Source: Delphinapterus leucas (taxonomy: Eukaryota; Chordata; Mammalia; Artiodactyla; Monodontidae). Taken from it: 64,000 bases of DNA. The DNA lies in contig NW_022098044.1 in NCBI RefSeq assembly GCF_002288925.2, positions 10,775,100-10,839,099 of the forward strand. Reading direction: 5' to 3'. Made by a program: the position numbers and the translations under genes. Position 1 is the stretch's first letter; each line of letters opens with the position of its first letter. The notes beneath the pieces were generated by a model that did no database searches, was not told where the DNA came from, and worked only from the letters and a program-made list of their open reading frames with translations. Below are positions 20,110-30,759 of the stretch, in pieces.

Positions 20110-20770
20110 CAAGCAGCAGGGCTGGGCTTTGTATCTGTGTGGTCTGACCCCTGAGCTCAAAGGCTCACTACTTCTCACAGTCCCAAGGGATATGGAGCCT
20201 CATTCCCCACTTGGGTCTAGGCCGTGGGAGGTGATAGCCTGGGATGGATGAGCCCAGTTCTCTCGGTTCTTCCAGCCCTCCCTCTGAGTTCCCACTCACC
20301 ACTTCTCAGTGCCTTGGTCCTGACTGTGGCTGAGGGGGCATCCCTGACCTGCATATTGGCGCAAGCAAGGCCTATGTGCCCAGGTGTGCCTGTGCGCATG
20401 CAAGCACATGTTGTTTGGCTGTGTGTATGTGGTTGTACGTGTGCCTGTGCCATGGTCACGTACGGCTGGAGCAGAAGCCTTGAACCACTCTTATGTTCCT
20501 AAGTGCAAGACAAAGGTGGGCCCATACCTGGATTATGGGGTGAGTCCCAACATGAGACCAGCTGAGTAAGAGGCCAAGGAAGCTGGGGGTATCCCTGAGG
20601 AAGGAAAGGGAACTGCAGGTCTGTACCACCTCCACCCCTGGCTGCCCCTGCAGACAGGCCACAGGTGGTTTCACCTGACCTACACCTCCCACAAGAGCGG
20701 GCACCTAAGAGAACCCACAGGGGTGGTGACATTTGTATGAGCCTGTACCACACCACCAAGAGCATTTCAG
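20110..20770. other. unique sequence with a TG-rich patch
   Basis: A TGTGTATGTGGTTGTACGTG-type patch near 20380-20460; otherwise low-copy DNA without recognisable genes. Confidence 0.45.
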
Positions 20771-20774
20771 ATCA

Positions 20775-21240
20775 TTCGTATTTAATTTTTTGCAAAAGCT
20801 GATATTTTCACCTAGTATAAAACTAAAAAGATTTGCTGTGAGAAGTCTCCTTCATGTCCTGTCTCCCATCTGCCCTGTTCTCATGACTCCCTAAAAAGGT
20901 AATAACTGTTATTCATTTTTTTGTATCCTTCTAGAGTTTCTTTATACATAAACAAGCCCATACAAACTTGTATTCTGATTTTTCCCTCATTTTACACAGC
21001 TTCATAGGATGACATTAATCAGTCCTCTCTTGAGGCTCGTTTGCCTTGTTTCAACCTTTTGCTTTTACAGGTGTCACTGCAGCAAATAGCCTTGCTCATA
21101 AGTCATTTCTCACAAGTGTGAGCGTATCTATAGGACAAATTCCCAGAAGGGAGACTGCTGGGCCAAAGCTTATATGCCTTTGTCATTTTGCTATATCTTG
21201 TCCTTCATGGGGTGGGTGTCACCCCCTACCCACAGTATGT
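20775..21240 (-). mobile_element. decayed L1M fragment (antisense)
   Basis: GGTAATAACTGTTATTCATT, TCTAGAGTTTCTTTATACAT and later GGACAAATTCCCAGAAGGGA, then CTGCTGGGCCAAAG are standard text of old L1 3' sequences in antisense. No coding capacity. Confidence 0.7.
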
Positions 21241-21920
21241 GGCTGATAGGATCTTAGTGAGGATGGATCACTGTGTAGTTAGACGCACCCATCGTGGCTT
21301 GGACAGCAGGGCACTGGCCTGTCAGCCTTCCCAGCCAGTGCTCTCATGCAGGGATAGTGCGTGACCACACATGGCAGCCCTGCTCACGCTTGTATCTGCT
21401 GTTTTTCTCCCCTGCCTCTTCCTCTGAAACCATTACAAAGGAGGGGACGCCCCCGCCAACCACCAACACCACACACACATACACAAGTCGGTTCTGGAAA
21501 ACAGAGCAGCAGAGCCCTACAGGAAGAAGTACATCTGCCCATGTTTACTCATTGAACAAATCCATGAGAATCTACCGTGGGCCTGGCATCCTCCTAAGTG
21601 CTGTATGTGTGATATGTGATCTTGGCCACTTTCCTTAATCTCTGGGCCCCAGCAATCTCTTGAGTAAGATGACAGGTATGGACGTGGGGCTTCCAAGTCT
21701 CCTAGCGCTAATGAGGTACCATTGCCAAATCATGTGGTCAGTTCATGTATGTATCAAAGGGAGGAAAGGCTTGAAAAACACTTCTTGGGCTGATAAATGG
21801 TGGTGCTTTGTAGAAATGCAAAGCATTTTCTGGGCCACCTTCACATCTCTCTTAGGTGGCTATTGTGAACATTGAATGAGATCTTGTTACTAAAGAGCTG
21901 GACACATTAGAAGTGCTCAG
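21240..21920. other. unique sequence, nothing recognised
   Basis: Low-copy DNA with a small CA-rich patch near 21465-21485; open frames unrecognised. Confidence 0.4.
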
Positions 21921-21922
21921 CA

Positions 21923-22187
21923 GGGACTTCCTTTGTGGTCCTGTGGCTAAGACTCCGTGCTCCCAATGCAGGGGGCCTAGGTTCGATCCCTGGTCAGGGA
22001 AATAGACCCCATATGCCGCAACTAAGAGTTCTCATGCCGCAACTAAAGACCCCATATGCCGCAACTAAAGATTATGCATGCCACAACTAAAAAAAAAAAA
22101 AAAATCTCACACGTGGCAATGAAGATTCCGCATGCCACAACTAAGACCCGGCACAGCTAAATAAATAAATAAATATATATTTTTAAA
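21923..22187 (+). mobile_element. CHR-1-type SINE with internal repeats
   Basis: Starts GGGACTTCCTTTGTGGTCCT and ends in (AAAT)n. Perfect 12-bp duplication AAGTGCTCAGCA at 21911-21922 and 22188-22199. Internally, CATATGCCGCAACTAA recurs and a poly(A) of about 16 interrupts the body near 22089-22104. Confidence 0.93.
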
Positions 22188-22379
22188 AAGTGCTCAGCAA
22201 ACGTTATCTGCTTTCCCGGGAGTTTCCAAGAGCACTTGCGCTGCCACCCAGGGTCAGGCTTGGAGGCAGACCCTCCCGGAGGCCCCAGCCAGGCCACTGG
22301 CAAGTGCGGCACTCAGAGCAGGGCCCCGCGTGCTCTCCAAGGCGTCTGGACAGGCCGGGAGGCAGACGGGACGAGTGAC

Positions 22380-22615
22380 AGCTGGGAAGGTTTAATTGCT
22401 CCTCAGTGGCTTGGGAGCACCTCCCTCCCTTGCCAACGATCTGCATTTCAATGTGAGAAGAGTGGAAAGTAGGATGCTGCTCAAAGGGGTTACAATGATT
22501 AATCATTTAAAAAGCAAGATCTTAATTACAGGCCGCAATTTTTGCTATTTAAGGAGTCCATTAGTTGCCAGAAAGAAGAAGAAAAAATTATCACAGGTTA
22601 TTCTCCTCCGAAAGT
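22380..22615. promoter_or_regulatory. candidate conserved element with 14-bp palindrome
   Basis: Repeat-free AT-rich block. A perfect 14-bp palindrome AATGATTAATCATT lies at 22494-22507, containing the paired-type homeodomain dimer site TGATTAATCA. Nearby are TCTTAATTACAGG, CTATTTAAGG (MEF2/SRF-like), GGTTTAATTGC and CATTAGTTG. Typical of a developmental enhancer; conservation not tested. Confidence 0.42.
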
Positions 22616-22619
22616 AGAG

Positions 22620-23660
22620 AGGGGGAGGGGCGGCGGGGGAGAATCAGCTGCCTCTCCAAGATGGGGTTGGGTGCAGGGTCCCAGCCCAGGAGGAGGCCTG
22701 GCGGGCAGCAGGGTGGGCCCTGTGTGGTGTGGGAGCGAAGTGAGAAAGACGCTTCCTGGAGGCCTGGTGGAGGGTGCAGGGGGTGGTTGAGAGCTGGAAC
22801 CTCCTGTCCTTCTCTCTCCAGCTCGGGCCTGGCTGGAATCCCGCCTGTGGGGGCCCCTGGAGGCCTCCTCTTGGGCATGGCAGCTGGTGGTCAGCCCCTC
22901 CCCCCACCTCAGTGACCCCTGACCCCACCCTGCTCAGGATGTGAGGTTAATTGCCAGGCCTTCCCCTCTGACCCTTCTGTGGGTTTTAGTCCTGTCTGTT
23001 CTCTCAGCCCCCAGGGTGTATAAAGGAGACTCCGGGGTCGGGGTGGGTGTTGAGAGTGAGATAAAAAACAACCCAACCTCTTTAGCGGATTAATTTACTG
23101 AGCCTCAGGGGGCTAAAAGATCAAGAGACCAAGCCTCCACCCCTACTCCCCACCCCTGCCCTGTGGCCCCAGAGGCTCTCGTGGCAAGGGATGTGGACAT
23201 CTTCCCTGCCCTGGTCACCTTGAAGCCAGGGCACCATCCCACCTCTAAGGAGGGCAGTGCTGCCTGACCCTGAGTTCTGGATCTGCAGATCCAAGCCTCC
23301 TCTTGAGCCGTGACTGGCAGCTCCTGAATCCCAGAAAACAGCCCCAGAAACAAAGGGGCTCCACCAGCGCAGGACCAGTCACAGGAATGCAAGAAACCCA
23401 AATCAAGATGATCGTGTGCATGATGGTACCAGTGCCATCAAAATTAATAACTCAGATGAGTCAAGAATAAGTGTGAGCTGGAACCAGGCCCCAAACTAGC
23501 CTTATTCCTATGATACCATAGGTTTAAAATAAGCTTGCAAACAAGTCACAGAGTTTACCAGCCTACCTAGAGGAAAGGTTTATTCCCTGCAAAGCCTCCT
23601 TTATATCGAGAGTAAAATAAATGAAATCACTTCTGTAAACTGTCCCTCCTGCCAGACTGA
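22620..23660. other. unique GC-rich sequence, no gene seen
   Basis: GGGGGAGGGGCGGCGGGGGA-type run near 22620; the remainder is low-copy DNA. Open frames on both strands (78-116 codons) overlap each other and have no recognisable content. Confidence 0.45.
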
Positions 23661-23673
23661 TTAAGTGCCTCTG

Positions 23674-23730
23674 GGTGTGTGTGTGTGAGTGTGTGTGGGG
23701 TGTGTGTGTGTGTGTGTGTGTGTGAGTGTG
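23674..23730 (+). repeat. (TG)n microsatellite
   Basis: Interrupted TG array with GTGGGG and GAGTG interruptions. Confidence 0.93.
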
Positions 23731-23759
23731 TCCATCAGCCTCACTGTTCTGACATTTAG

Positions 23760-25330
23760 GCCCCCACAGGGCAGGCCGCTAAATCGGATTGAATGATAAT
23801 CCCAGGGATTTCTGGGGGAAGGTTGGGGCACAGACTCACAATATGGGTTTGAATTCAAAATACCAAAACTGGTTTCATGGTGACTCTACCCTGGCCCCTG
23901 CCTCCTCCATCCTCAGACCCCACCACCACCCAGGAGAGGGAGAGTGTCTGTCCCTTTAACTGTCAGGTTCCCCACCTCCTGGGGGGTAGGCACACAGACC
24001 CTTACCCATCTTCTCCAACCATCCCTCTACTCCAATGCTGATTAATTTCAGGGTTGGGCACCCCAAACCGGCCGGACCACATTATTTCTGATGTTGGATC
24101 TTTTCACTGGTCACTGCCTTGGAGCCACAGTACCCAGCAGCTTTCAGCTTGTCACTCTCCTGACACTCTACTTAGACCAGGAAATGGCAAATGTGATGGA
24201 AATAGAACTTTATTATCTGTCTCATTCTTTCCAAGAGAGGAGGGTTGGAGGATGGAGAGGAGGGCCTAGCATCCGGAAGCCATGTCTGCAGGTGATACTC
24301 AGACCATGGGGCAGATGGATGGTGGACCAAGCCCAGGGCCCGGGGCCTACCAGTAGCATCTCCACACACATCACCTACCCAGGTTCCTCATGGGCAACTG
24401 GGGACGCAGATTCATGCCTGCCTCAGAGACCTGCTGAATATCCATGCCTGGAAAAGTGCCCTAACCCCAGGGAGTCCTGGAGGGTTTCAGACGCCAGGCT
24501 GCCTCTCTCCTGATAGGGCCTGCACCCCAGTTCAGCTGCCAGCCCAGACAAGTCTTGTGTGAAAATTAGGAAAAGGCGCTCCCTCTGGGCAGCGCTTGCA
24601 GGGCATACAGCTTGGGGATTGAGTGCAGGCTGGATTTTAAACCCACTTCCCCACTTGGTCTTCATGACAAACCCTAAAACAGTTTATCTTACACCTGGGA
24701 AAACTGATACTCCCTGCTCTAGGGCACACAGCTGCAAGGGGCCTCCCGGGGCCTAGAACCCATTGTCCTACATCTCCTGGTAGGCTGCCAACCCACTCCC
24801 ACAAAGTCGTAGAGGAGCATCCGGATCCAGCAAGGAGAAGGAACTGATGACCCCCAGACAGCCCAAGCACCCCTGTCCCCAGCAGTCTGGGGAGCTCCAG
24901 ACCCTGGACAAGGGTGCAGCAGGAGCCAAAGAGAGGCCAGTAGCTTTTGTTAATACCAAACACTGCTTTCTGTTTGTGTGAAGCTTTCCCATTTTCAAAG
25001 CACGTTCACATCCAGGATCTTGTCTGAGCCCCTCAAACCAGCATGCCGGGGAGCCAGGGCAGGACCACAATGTCCATTTTACAGGAGCAGCCCAGAAGCT
25101 CAGGGAATGAGACTCACACATCTCTTGACAAGGCTGAGGCTAGGACCCAGCGCTAGTTTGAGAAGGTCCTGGAGCCCGTTGGGCTGGGACTTAGTCCCTG
25201 ATGGAATCGGGGACCTGGTGCCACACTCTGGTGAGAGAAGCATCCCAGATCCCCCCTGCCTCTCCACGCAGACCCAGTTCATTTACCTCACATTTTCTCA
25301 GAGGTGGAACGTGTGATAGAAGACTTGGCA
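23760..25330. other. unique sequence with an old MIR trace
   Basis: Low-copy DNA. A short MIR-like antisense trace may lie near 24655-24760 (CTTACACCTGGGAAAACTGA). No gene recognised; open frames up to 140 codons look non-coding. Confidence 0.4.
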
Positions 25331-25334
25331 GGAA

Positions 25335-25530
25335 AGTGCCTAACCTCCCTGGGTCTCGGTTTCTTCACCTGTGGAATGGGCTTAATAATAGCATTTATTA
25401 TTAATTATCAGTAATAGAACCCAAAGGGTCATGGTGAAGAGTCGCTGAAGTGTTGTGTGTAATGCATTTTCCACTATATCTTGCACACAGGATACACTCA
25501 TTACACTCATTAGATAGTAGCAATTTGTAT
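25335..25530 (-). repeat. MIR fragment (antisense)
   Basis: GGGTCTCGGTTTCTTCACCT, GTGGAATGGGCTTAATAATA and TGGTGAAGAGTCGCTGAAG follow antisense MIR order. Confidence 0.75.
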
Positions 25531-27160
25531 TATGGGCCTAGACCCGGGGATGCAGCTGGGAGGGGACACATGGGCTCCGCCCCCACCCCCGAAGCCTTGT
25601 GTCCCCTGGGGGAGAGACAGCGTGAGGGTGCAGTGAGGCAAGGCCCGTGTAAGGGGAAGCCCGATAGAGGGGCAGCTAACTCAGCCACTGGGGCCTCTAA
25701 GCCTTGGTGCATGCCCAGGAGCAGTCCAGGCAAAGAAGGAAGAACCAAGTTCTGGCCAGAAGAAACAGCAGATGCCGAGGCAGGTCTGCTCAGGGCACTG
25801 CAGCAGCTCAGTGCAGCTAGAGCAGGGGACGTGTGGAAGGATGGAGAGGCCGGCTCCTAAAAGGCCTGTGTGAGCCCTGCTGGGGAGTTTGGACTTCTGG
25901 GGGCGATGGGGATAGGGGCACAGCTGAGGTCAGAGAATGGGAGGGCAGAAGGAGACAGAGGAAAGGCGGTGGAGAGAGGTGACGGTTAGAAGAGAAGACA
26001 GGGGGTGGAGAGGGGCCCGGTTACCAGGGTCACCCAGCTCTGGGGTGCAGAAAGTTTGGGTGTGTTAGGGAAATGGGTCTTCTTTTCTAATTCAAATGGA
26101 GATACCATGTAGGTTAGCTCTGGTGCTGCAGGGAACCCCCATGAGCATTCTGGACCCAAGCCCTTGTCCCAGGAAGAAGTTGCCCCCAGTCTCCCGATAG
26201 CATCCTCTAGACTCTGAGCTCTCTTGGGCTGGAGACCCTGTACGGAACAAGGAAGGGATCCCCTGGTGGCCCTCCCTGAATCCTTTCCACCAACAGTCAA
26301 GAGCCCTGACTACCTATAGTCTAATGTTTGAACCCACAAAAGTCCCTTCCCTTATCTGGACCTCAGTTTCCTCACCTGTCAAATGGACCAGTTTTCTTCC
26401 TCCTCTCAGGCCCTGAGGTTTGTACCCATTTAGTCTGGGATGCTCAGCAGGCCAGCAACAGGGGATCCCTGCTGCATGGATCCCTTAATTCCCCACCCCC
26501 AGGCATCCTGTGACCTATGAATGCAGGGGACACCATGTGAAGGGCAAGAACCTGGTTGCTGGACCAAGCAACCCCCGCTTCCCCTGCAAACCTGCTGCTT
26601 TGCCCCAGACTGGCTCAGCTGGGGTCAGGCCCTCTAGGGCTGGCAAGAGGCCTGAGCTTAGTGCCTTCCCTCTGCAGGGGTTAGGTCCTTGTCCTCCCAC
26701 ATCTGACAGGCCCCCTTCTGCTCCAAGGGGCAGCCAGAGGTTGGGGATGTCTCTGGCTGCCTGCCTCCCTCCTTCTCACCTCTTTCCCACAGCTGTGGCT
26801 GCACTCCCTCCTCTGCCCTGGGCTTCTGCCAATGCCGAATTCATGTGACATCTCAGAGGGAGGGCTCCTGGGTGGGCAGACAGATGGAAGGGGAGATGCT
26901 CTGAGCCCCCTACCCCCGTTCTCCCAGGATGCTCCTCTGCCCTCATTTGCAAGTTCTCAGCAAGCAGGACAGAGTCCCTGGGTAGAACTGATGGCAGCAC
27001 CTCCGGCAGGAGCAAGGTGTGTGATGGGGCTGCAGGACTGGGCTGGCAGAGGACAGTCTAGCATAACACAGAGGCCTCTGCTTGGCCTCAAGCAATGTCT
27101 GAGAGAGTCAGTGACCAATGGGTCCTAAGCAGGAGAGAGCTGGAGCAGGTGATCCTAGCA
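25530..27160. other. unique sequence, no gene seen
   Basis: Includes a short MIR trace at 26330-26395 (CTGGACCTCAGTTTCCTCAC). The rest is low-copy DNA; frames up to 136 codons have no recognisable domain. Confidence 0.45.
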
Positions 27161-27164
27161 GACC

Positions 27165-27500
27165 TCATGGTCAGAGTCTGAGCAGACGTGGCTTGAATCT
27201 CTGCTCTTCCACTTCCTCGCTGTGTGACCTTGGACAAGCAATTGGACTTTTCAGTGTTTCAGCTCCCTGGTGCAAAATAAAAGGAAATAGTGATACCTAT
27301 TCTAAAGGGTTGCTATCATGCAATAGGTACAAATGCCTAGCACAAGACCTAAAATTTAGTAGGTGCTCAATAAACGGTGCTATGATTCTTCTTATTCCCA
27401 TGGACAAGTGGCCACATAGTACTTTAGTGCCCTGGGCTTTGTGACCTTGGGCAAATTGCATCCCGTCTCTGGGCCATCTGTGAAATGAGGGGCTTGGAGG
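27165..27500 (-). repeat. one or two MIR fragments (antisense)
   Basis: CTTCCTCGCTGTGTGACCTT, then GTAGGTGCTCAATAAACGG marks a nearly complete antisense MIR (27165-27390). A second GTGACCTTGGGCAAATTGC, then ATCTGTGAAATGAGGGGC (27440-27500) indicates another piece. Confidence 0.85.
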
Positions 27501-27614
27501 AGAAGAAACCCAAGGCCTCCTTCTGGTGTGAGCTATATGGTTTGTGGGTACTCTGGGTTGATGAGAGGAAGGTTGTGCTGACTATATCATTTATGAGCTT
27601 CAAATCCTGGGCCT

Positions 27615-27845
27615 CTGGAGATGTTTGGAGGTAGGAGAGAGTGGAGGAGGGAGAGAAGGAGGGGAAGAAAAGTGTAGGAGAGAGGGGGTGAGGAAGAGGA
27701 AAAGGAAAGGGAGAGGAAGAAAGAGATGAGAAGCAGGAAGAAGGAAAGAAAGATGGGAGAGAAGGGAGGGCAGAGGAAGGAGGGGGAGGGGGAGGAGGGG
27801 GGGGAGGGAGGAGAAGAAGAGGACGAGGAATGAGAAGGAAGTTTC
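27615..27845 (+). repeat. polypurine (GGAGA) tract
   Basis: About 230 bases almost entirely A and G on the plus strand. The serine-rich minus-strand frame here is compositional. Triplex and G-quadruplex structures are possible. Confidence 0.9.
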
Positions 27846-27849
27846 AGCT

Positions 27850-28400
27850 GGGCTGCTCCCATCTGTGCAGAGGAGACCAGGAATGAGTTAGCTACCCGGA
27901 TGCCTGAAGGGCTTCTGGCTTGGGGGAGGTGGGGCATGGTAGGCTCTTCCTAGAGGGCTGATGTCCAGAGTCTGGCCCCTGGGGCTGCCCTTCTGGATTC
28001 CAGGGACAGACCACTAGACCTTGAGTCACTGCCTCCCCTGACCTAGAGGAAAACAGGTCAGGTGAGAGCCATTGGCCTATAGACGAGCCATTATTTCCCC
28101 CCGCGAGCACGCCCAGGGTGTGCTCATGCGCCCGGGGGCAGTACCCCTTCTCTTCTTTGGAGGCCAGGGGCAGACAGAGAGGAAAGAGATCAAACCAGGG
28201 TAAAAGGCTTTTCTGGCTCTTTCCTGGAAGGACCAGAACCTTCCCACTAGGTAAAGGTGGCCACTCCCAGGGGATCGCTGAGGCTGGGTAGTCTGGACAG
28301 ATGGGGCCAAAGCAGCCAGCCCCAGAGCAGGCTCTTTGGCCATGGCCATGTAGTTTGCCCCCTGGTTGGCATTCCTGCTCTCTCTCCTGAATTGTAGTAA
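27850..28400. other. unique sequence, no gene seen
   Basis: A 171-codon minus-strand frame (27892-28407) has no recognisable domain or paired splice signals; treated as chance. Confidence 0.45.
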
Positions 28401-28404
28401 AAAG

Positions 28405-28565
28405 CATGGCCTTAAGGATCAGAGACCCGTGGCCTTAAATTTCACTTTTGAGCTGTGACTCCTTGAGAAAGTCACTTCCTTCTCTCAGGCTTAGTTGTCT
28501 ATAGGAAGGGGTACTACTGGGGGCACTGAGCACCATTATGTGAGGCCAGGGCTCGGCATACCAGT
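28405..28565 (-). repeat. MIR fragment (antisense)
   Basis: AGCATGGCCTTAAGGATCAG, CTGTGACTCCTTGAGAAAGT and CTCAGGCTTAGTTGTCT are decayed antisense MIR text. Confidence 0.6.
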
Positions 28566-28608
28566 GCTTAAAGGAGGAGGTTAAGATGTACTGCCTTCCT
28601 CTTCCTTT

Positions 28609-28817
28609 ATTTTTTTTTTTTTTTTGCGGTACATGGGCCTCTCACTGGTGTGGCCTCTCCCGTTGCAGAGCACAGGCTCCGGACGTGCAGGCTCAGCGGC
28701 CATGGCTCACGGGCCCAGCCACTCTGCGGCATGTGGGATCTTCCCGGACCGGGGCACAAACCCGTGTCCCCTGCATCGGCAGGCGGACTCTCAACCACTG
28801 CGCCACCAGGGAAGCCC
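28609..28817 (-). mobile_element. short CHR-2 subfamily SINE (antisense)
   Basis: T tail then GCGGTACATGGGCCTCTCAC and the usual end CCACCAGGGAAGCCCC. Perfect 11-bp duplication CCTCTTCCTTT at 28598-28608 and 28818-28828. Open frames on both strands here are SINE-derived. Confidence 0.95.
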
Positions 28818-28829
28818 CCTCTTCCTTTC

Positions 28830-29795
28830 TTTACTCTGTTCTTCCTCTGGCACAGGGCAGCCATGCATGTGCTCATGGTGGGTACAAGTCCCCACAGACA
28901 GGCCTCCGGCCCGCTTCCCCACCCTACCCCATTTTCCAGCTGCCTCTTGGGGAGGCCCACACCCAGTGCATCCTCAGCTGCCTGCAAGCCAGCAAACCTT
29001 CCAAAAACACTTTGCGGCAGGTGAATGGAGCAAGCCGCATCTTCCTGGAGTCTGCCCCAGCGTTTAGCGCGGGAACTGCTTGCTGTGTGTGTCCCGATGT
29101 GAGCACAGGAGGGACAGGGAGATGGTGGCCAGTGTGAATAGCTGGGCCCCGGGGGCAGGGGAGCCAGTGCAGGCTAGATGAATGAACAGGTCTGGGACCC
29201 AGAAGTAGAAGGCCTGAGTCTCCGGCTTACGCAGGGGAGCCTGGGAAACCCTCTCCCTGCTGAGCCACAGGCAGGGGTGGGAAGTCAGGGCCCGCAGGCT
29301 CTTTGTACCCATACAATCGCAGCCACTCTTCTGGATAAAGGGGTGAACAAAGGGGCCTTCGGAAGTGGCCACGCTGCTCAACACCCGGGGAGGCCCCAGG
29401 AAGCCAGCTCTCACTTGCCGCCCCATCACGGGGGCCTGCTGGGTCCCAGTCACCCACAGCCTGGGCAGCTGTGCTGAGACTTAATGAAAGCTGAGGGAAC
29501 CCGCCCCCCTACACACACACACACCGGCCAAGGGGCCCAGAAAGTACGAGAAGAGTCCCCACCAGGAGCGGGGGTGGGAGCTAAAATGCTGCCTTCCAGG
29601 ACAGCAACAGGAACTCGTGACGGATGAGAGTGGGCTTCAGAAAGGCCTTCAGCCTCTGATGAGAGATGGACCCCCTGAGAGGTTGCTGGTTTGCAAACCA
29701 GGGGAAGCTCCAGGAGGCTTAGAAACAGCTCCTCTTCTGAGCTATCCCGCCCACTGGGACTATGGGATACGGGAGTCAGCATGCCTGGGCTCTGC
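28830..29795. other. unique sequence, no gene seen
   Basis: Low-copy, GC-rich in part. A short CA run at 29511-29523. Frames up to 130 codons without recognisable content. Confidence 0.45.
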
Positions 29796-29799
29796 AGCT

Positions 29800-29975
29800 C
29801 TGGCTCTGTGATCTCAACGGGCTTTATAACCCACTGAACCACAGTTTATCCATCTCTAAACAGTGATTGTACAGAAATTACGCTTGTAGGATGGCGTGTG
29901 CATTATATGAGGTGATGGGTATCAGGCCCTGACACATAGGATATGCTCTATAAATGGCAACTATATTTCTTAGGC
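29800..29975 (-). repeat. MIR fragment (antisense)
   Basis: CTGTGATCTCAACGGGC, CCACAGTTTATCCATCTCTA and GGATATGCTCTATAAATGGC follow antisense MIR order. Confidence 0.7.
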
Positions 29976-30132
29976 CCTGTTTGAACGTGGAATGATCATT
30001 AATTCTAAATAAGTTGTATCCAAAAGTAGCGTTCAGACTAAGGCTTCCAGCGTTCTTAGTAACAACCGTTGTATATTGGGGCGAAAGTGGTGCACAATAA
30101 GGGCTCCTTCTATAGTATCCATCTGGCCTTTT

Positions 30133-30344
30133 ATATTTTTTATTTTTTTTTGCGGTACATGGGCCTCTCACTGTTATGGCCTCTCCCGTTGCGGAGCACA
30201 GGCTCCGGACGCGCAGGTTTAGCGGCCATGGCTCATGGGCCTAGTCGCTCTGCGGCATGTGGGATCTTCCCGGACCGGGGCACAAACCCACGTCCCCAGC
30301 AACGGCAGGCAAACTCTCAACCACTGCGCCACCAGGGAAGCCCA
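30133..30344 (-). mobile_element. short CHR-2 subfamily SINE (antisense)
   Basis: T/A tail then GCGGTACATGGGCCTCTCAC and the end CCACCAGGGAAGCCC. Duplication TGGCCTTTT at 30124-30132 and 30345-30353. Confidence 0.94.
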
Positions 30345-30353
30345 TGGCCTTTT

Positions 30354-30608
30354 TTAAAGTAACTTTTTTATTTTGGAATAACTTTAGACTTACAGAAAAA
30401 CTGCAGGTAGTACAGAGTTCCGTATACCCTTCATCCAGATTCCCCAAACATTAACGTCTTATACAACAATGGTACATTTGTCAAAACTAGGAAGTTAACA
30501 TTTCTACAATACGATGATATAAACTCCAGACTTATTTGGATTTCACCAGTTTTTCCACTAATGTCCTTTGTTCCAGGGTCCACTCCACATTGCCTTTAGT
30601 CACCTACT
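30354..30608 (-). mobile_element. old L1M 3'-end fragment (antisense)
   Basis: ATTTTGGAATAACTTTAGAC, CAGTACAGAGTTCCGTATAC-like and CCTTCATCCAGATTCCCC follow the 3' end of old L1 families in antisense. Confidence 0.75.
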
Positions 30609-30611
30609 TTT

Positions 30612-30748
30612 GTTGGTTGGTTGGTTGGTTGGTTGGTTTCGCTGCGCTGCGCAGCTTGTGGGATCTTAGTTCCCCAACCAGGGATCAAACCTGCACCCCC
30701 TGCATTGGAAGCATGGAGTCTTAACCAGTGGACCGCCAGGGAAGTCCC
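30612..30748 (-). mobile_element. CHR-1-type short SINE (antisense)
   Basis: The tail is an unusual (GGTT)n array of about seven units (30611-30640) instead of poly(T). The body reads GTGGGATCTTAGTTCCCC and ends CCGCCAGGGAAGTCCC. Near-duplication CACCTACTTT (30601) and CACCTGTTTT (30751). Confidence 0.88.
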
Positions 30749-30759
30749 GCCACCTGTTT

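Noticed and set aside
27892..28407. 171-codon minus-strand frame
   Set aside because: No family resemblance, overlaps another frame of similar length, and lacks a plausible start context or paired splice signals.
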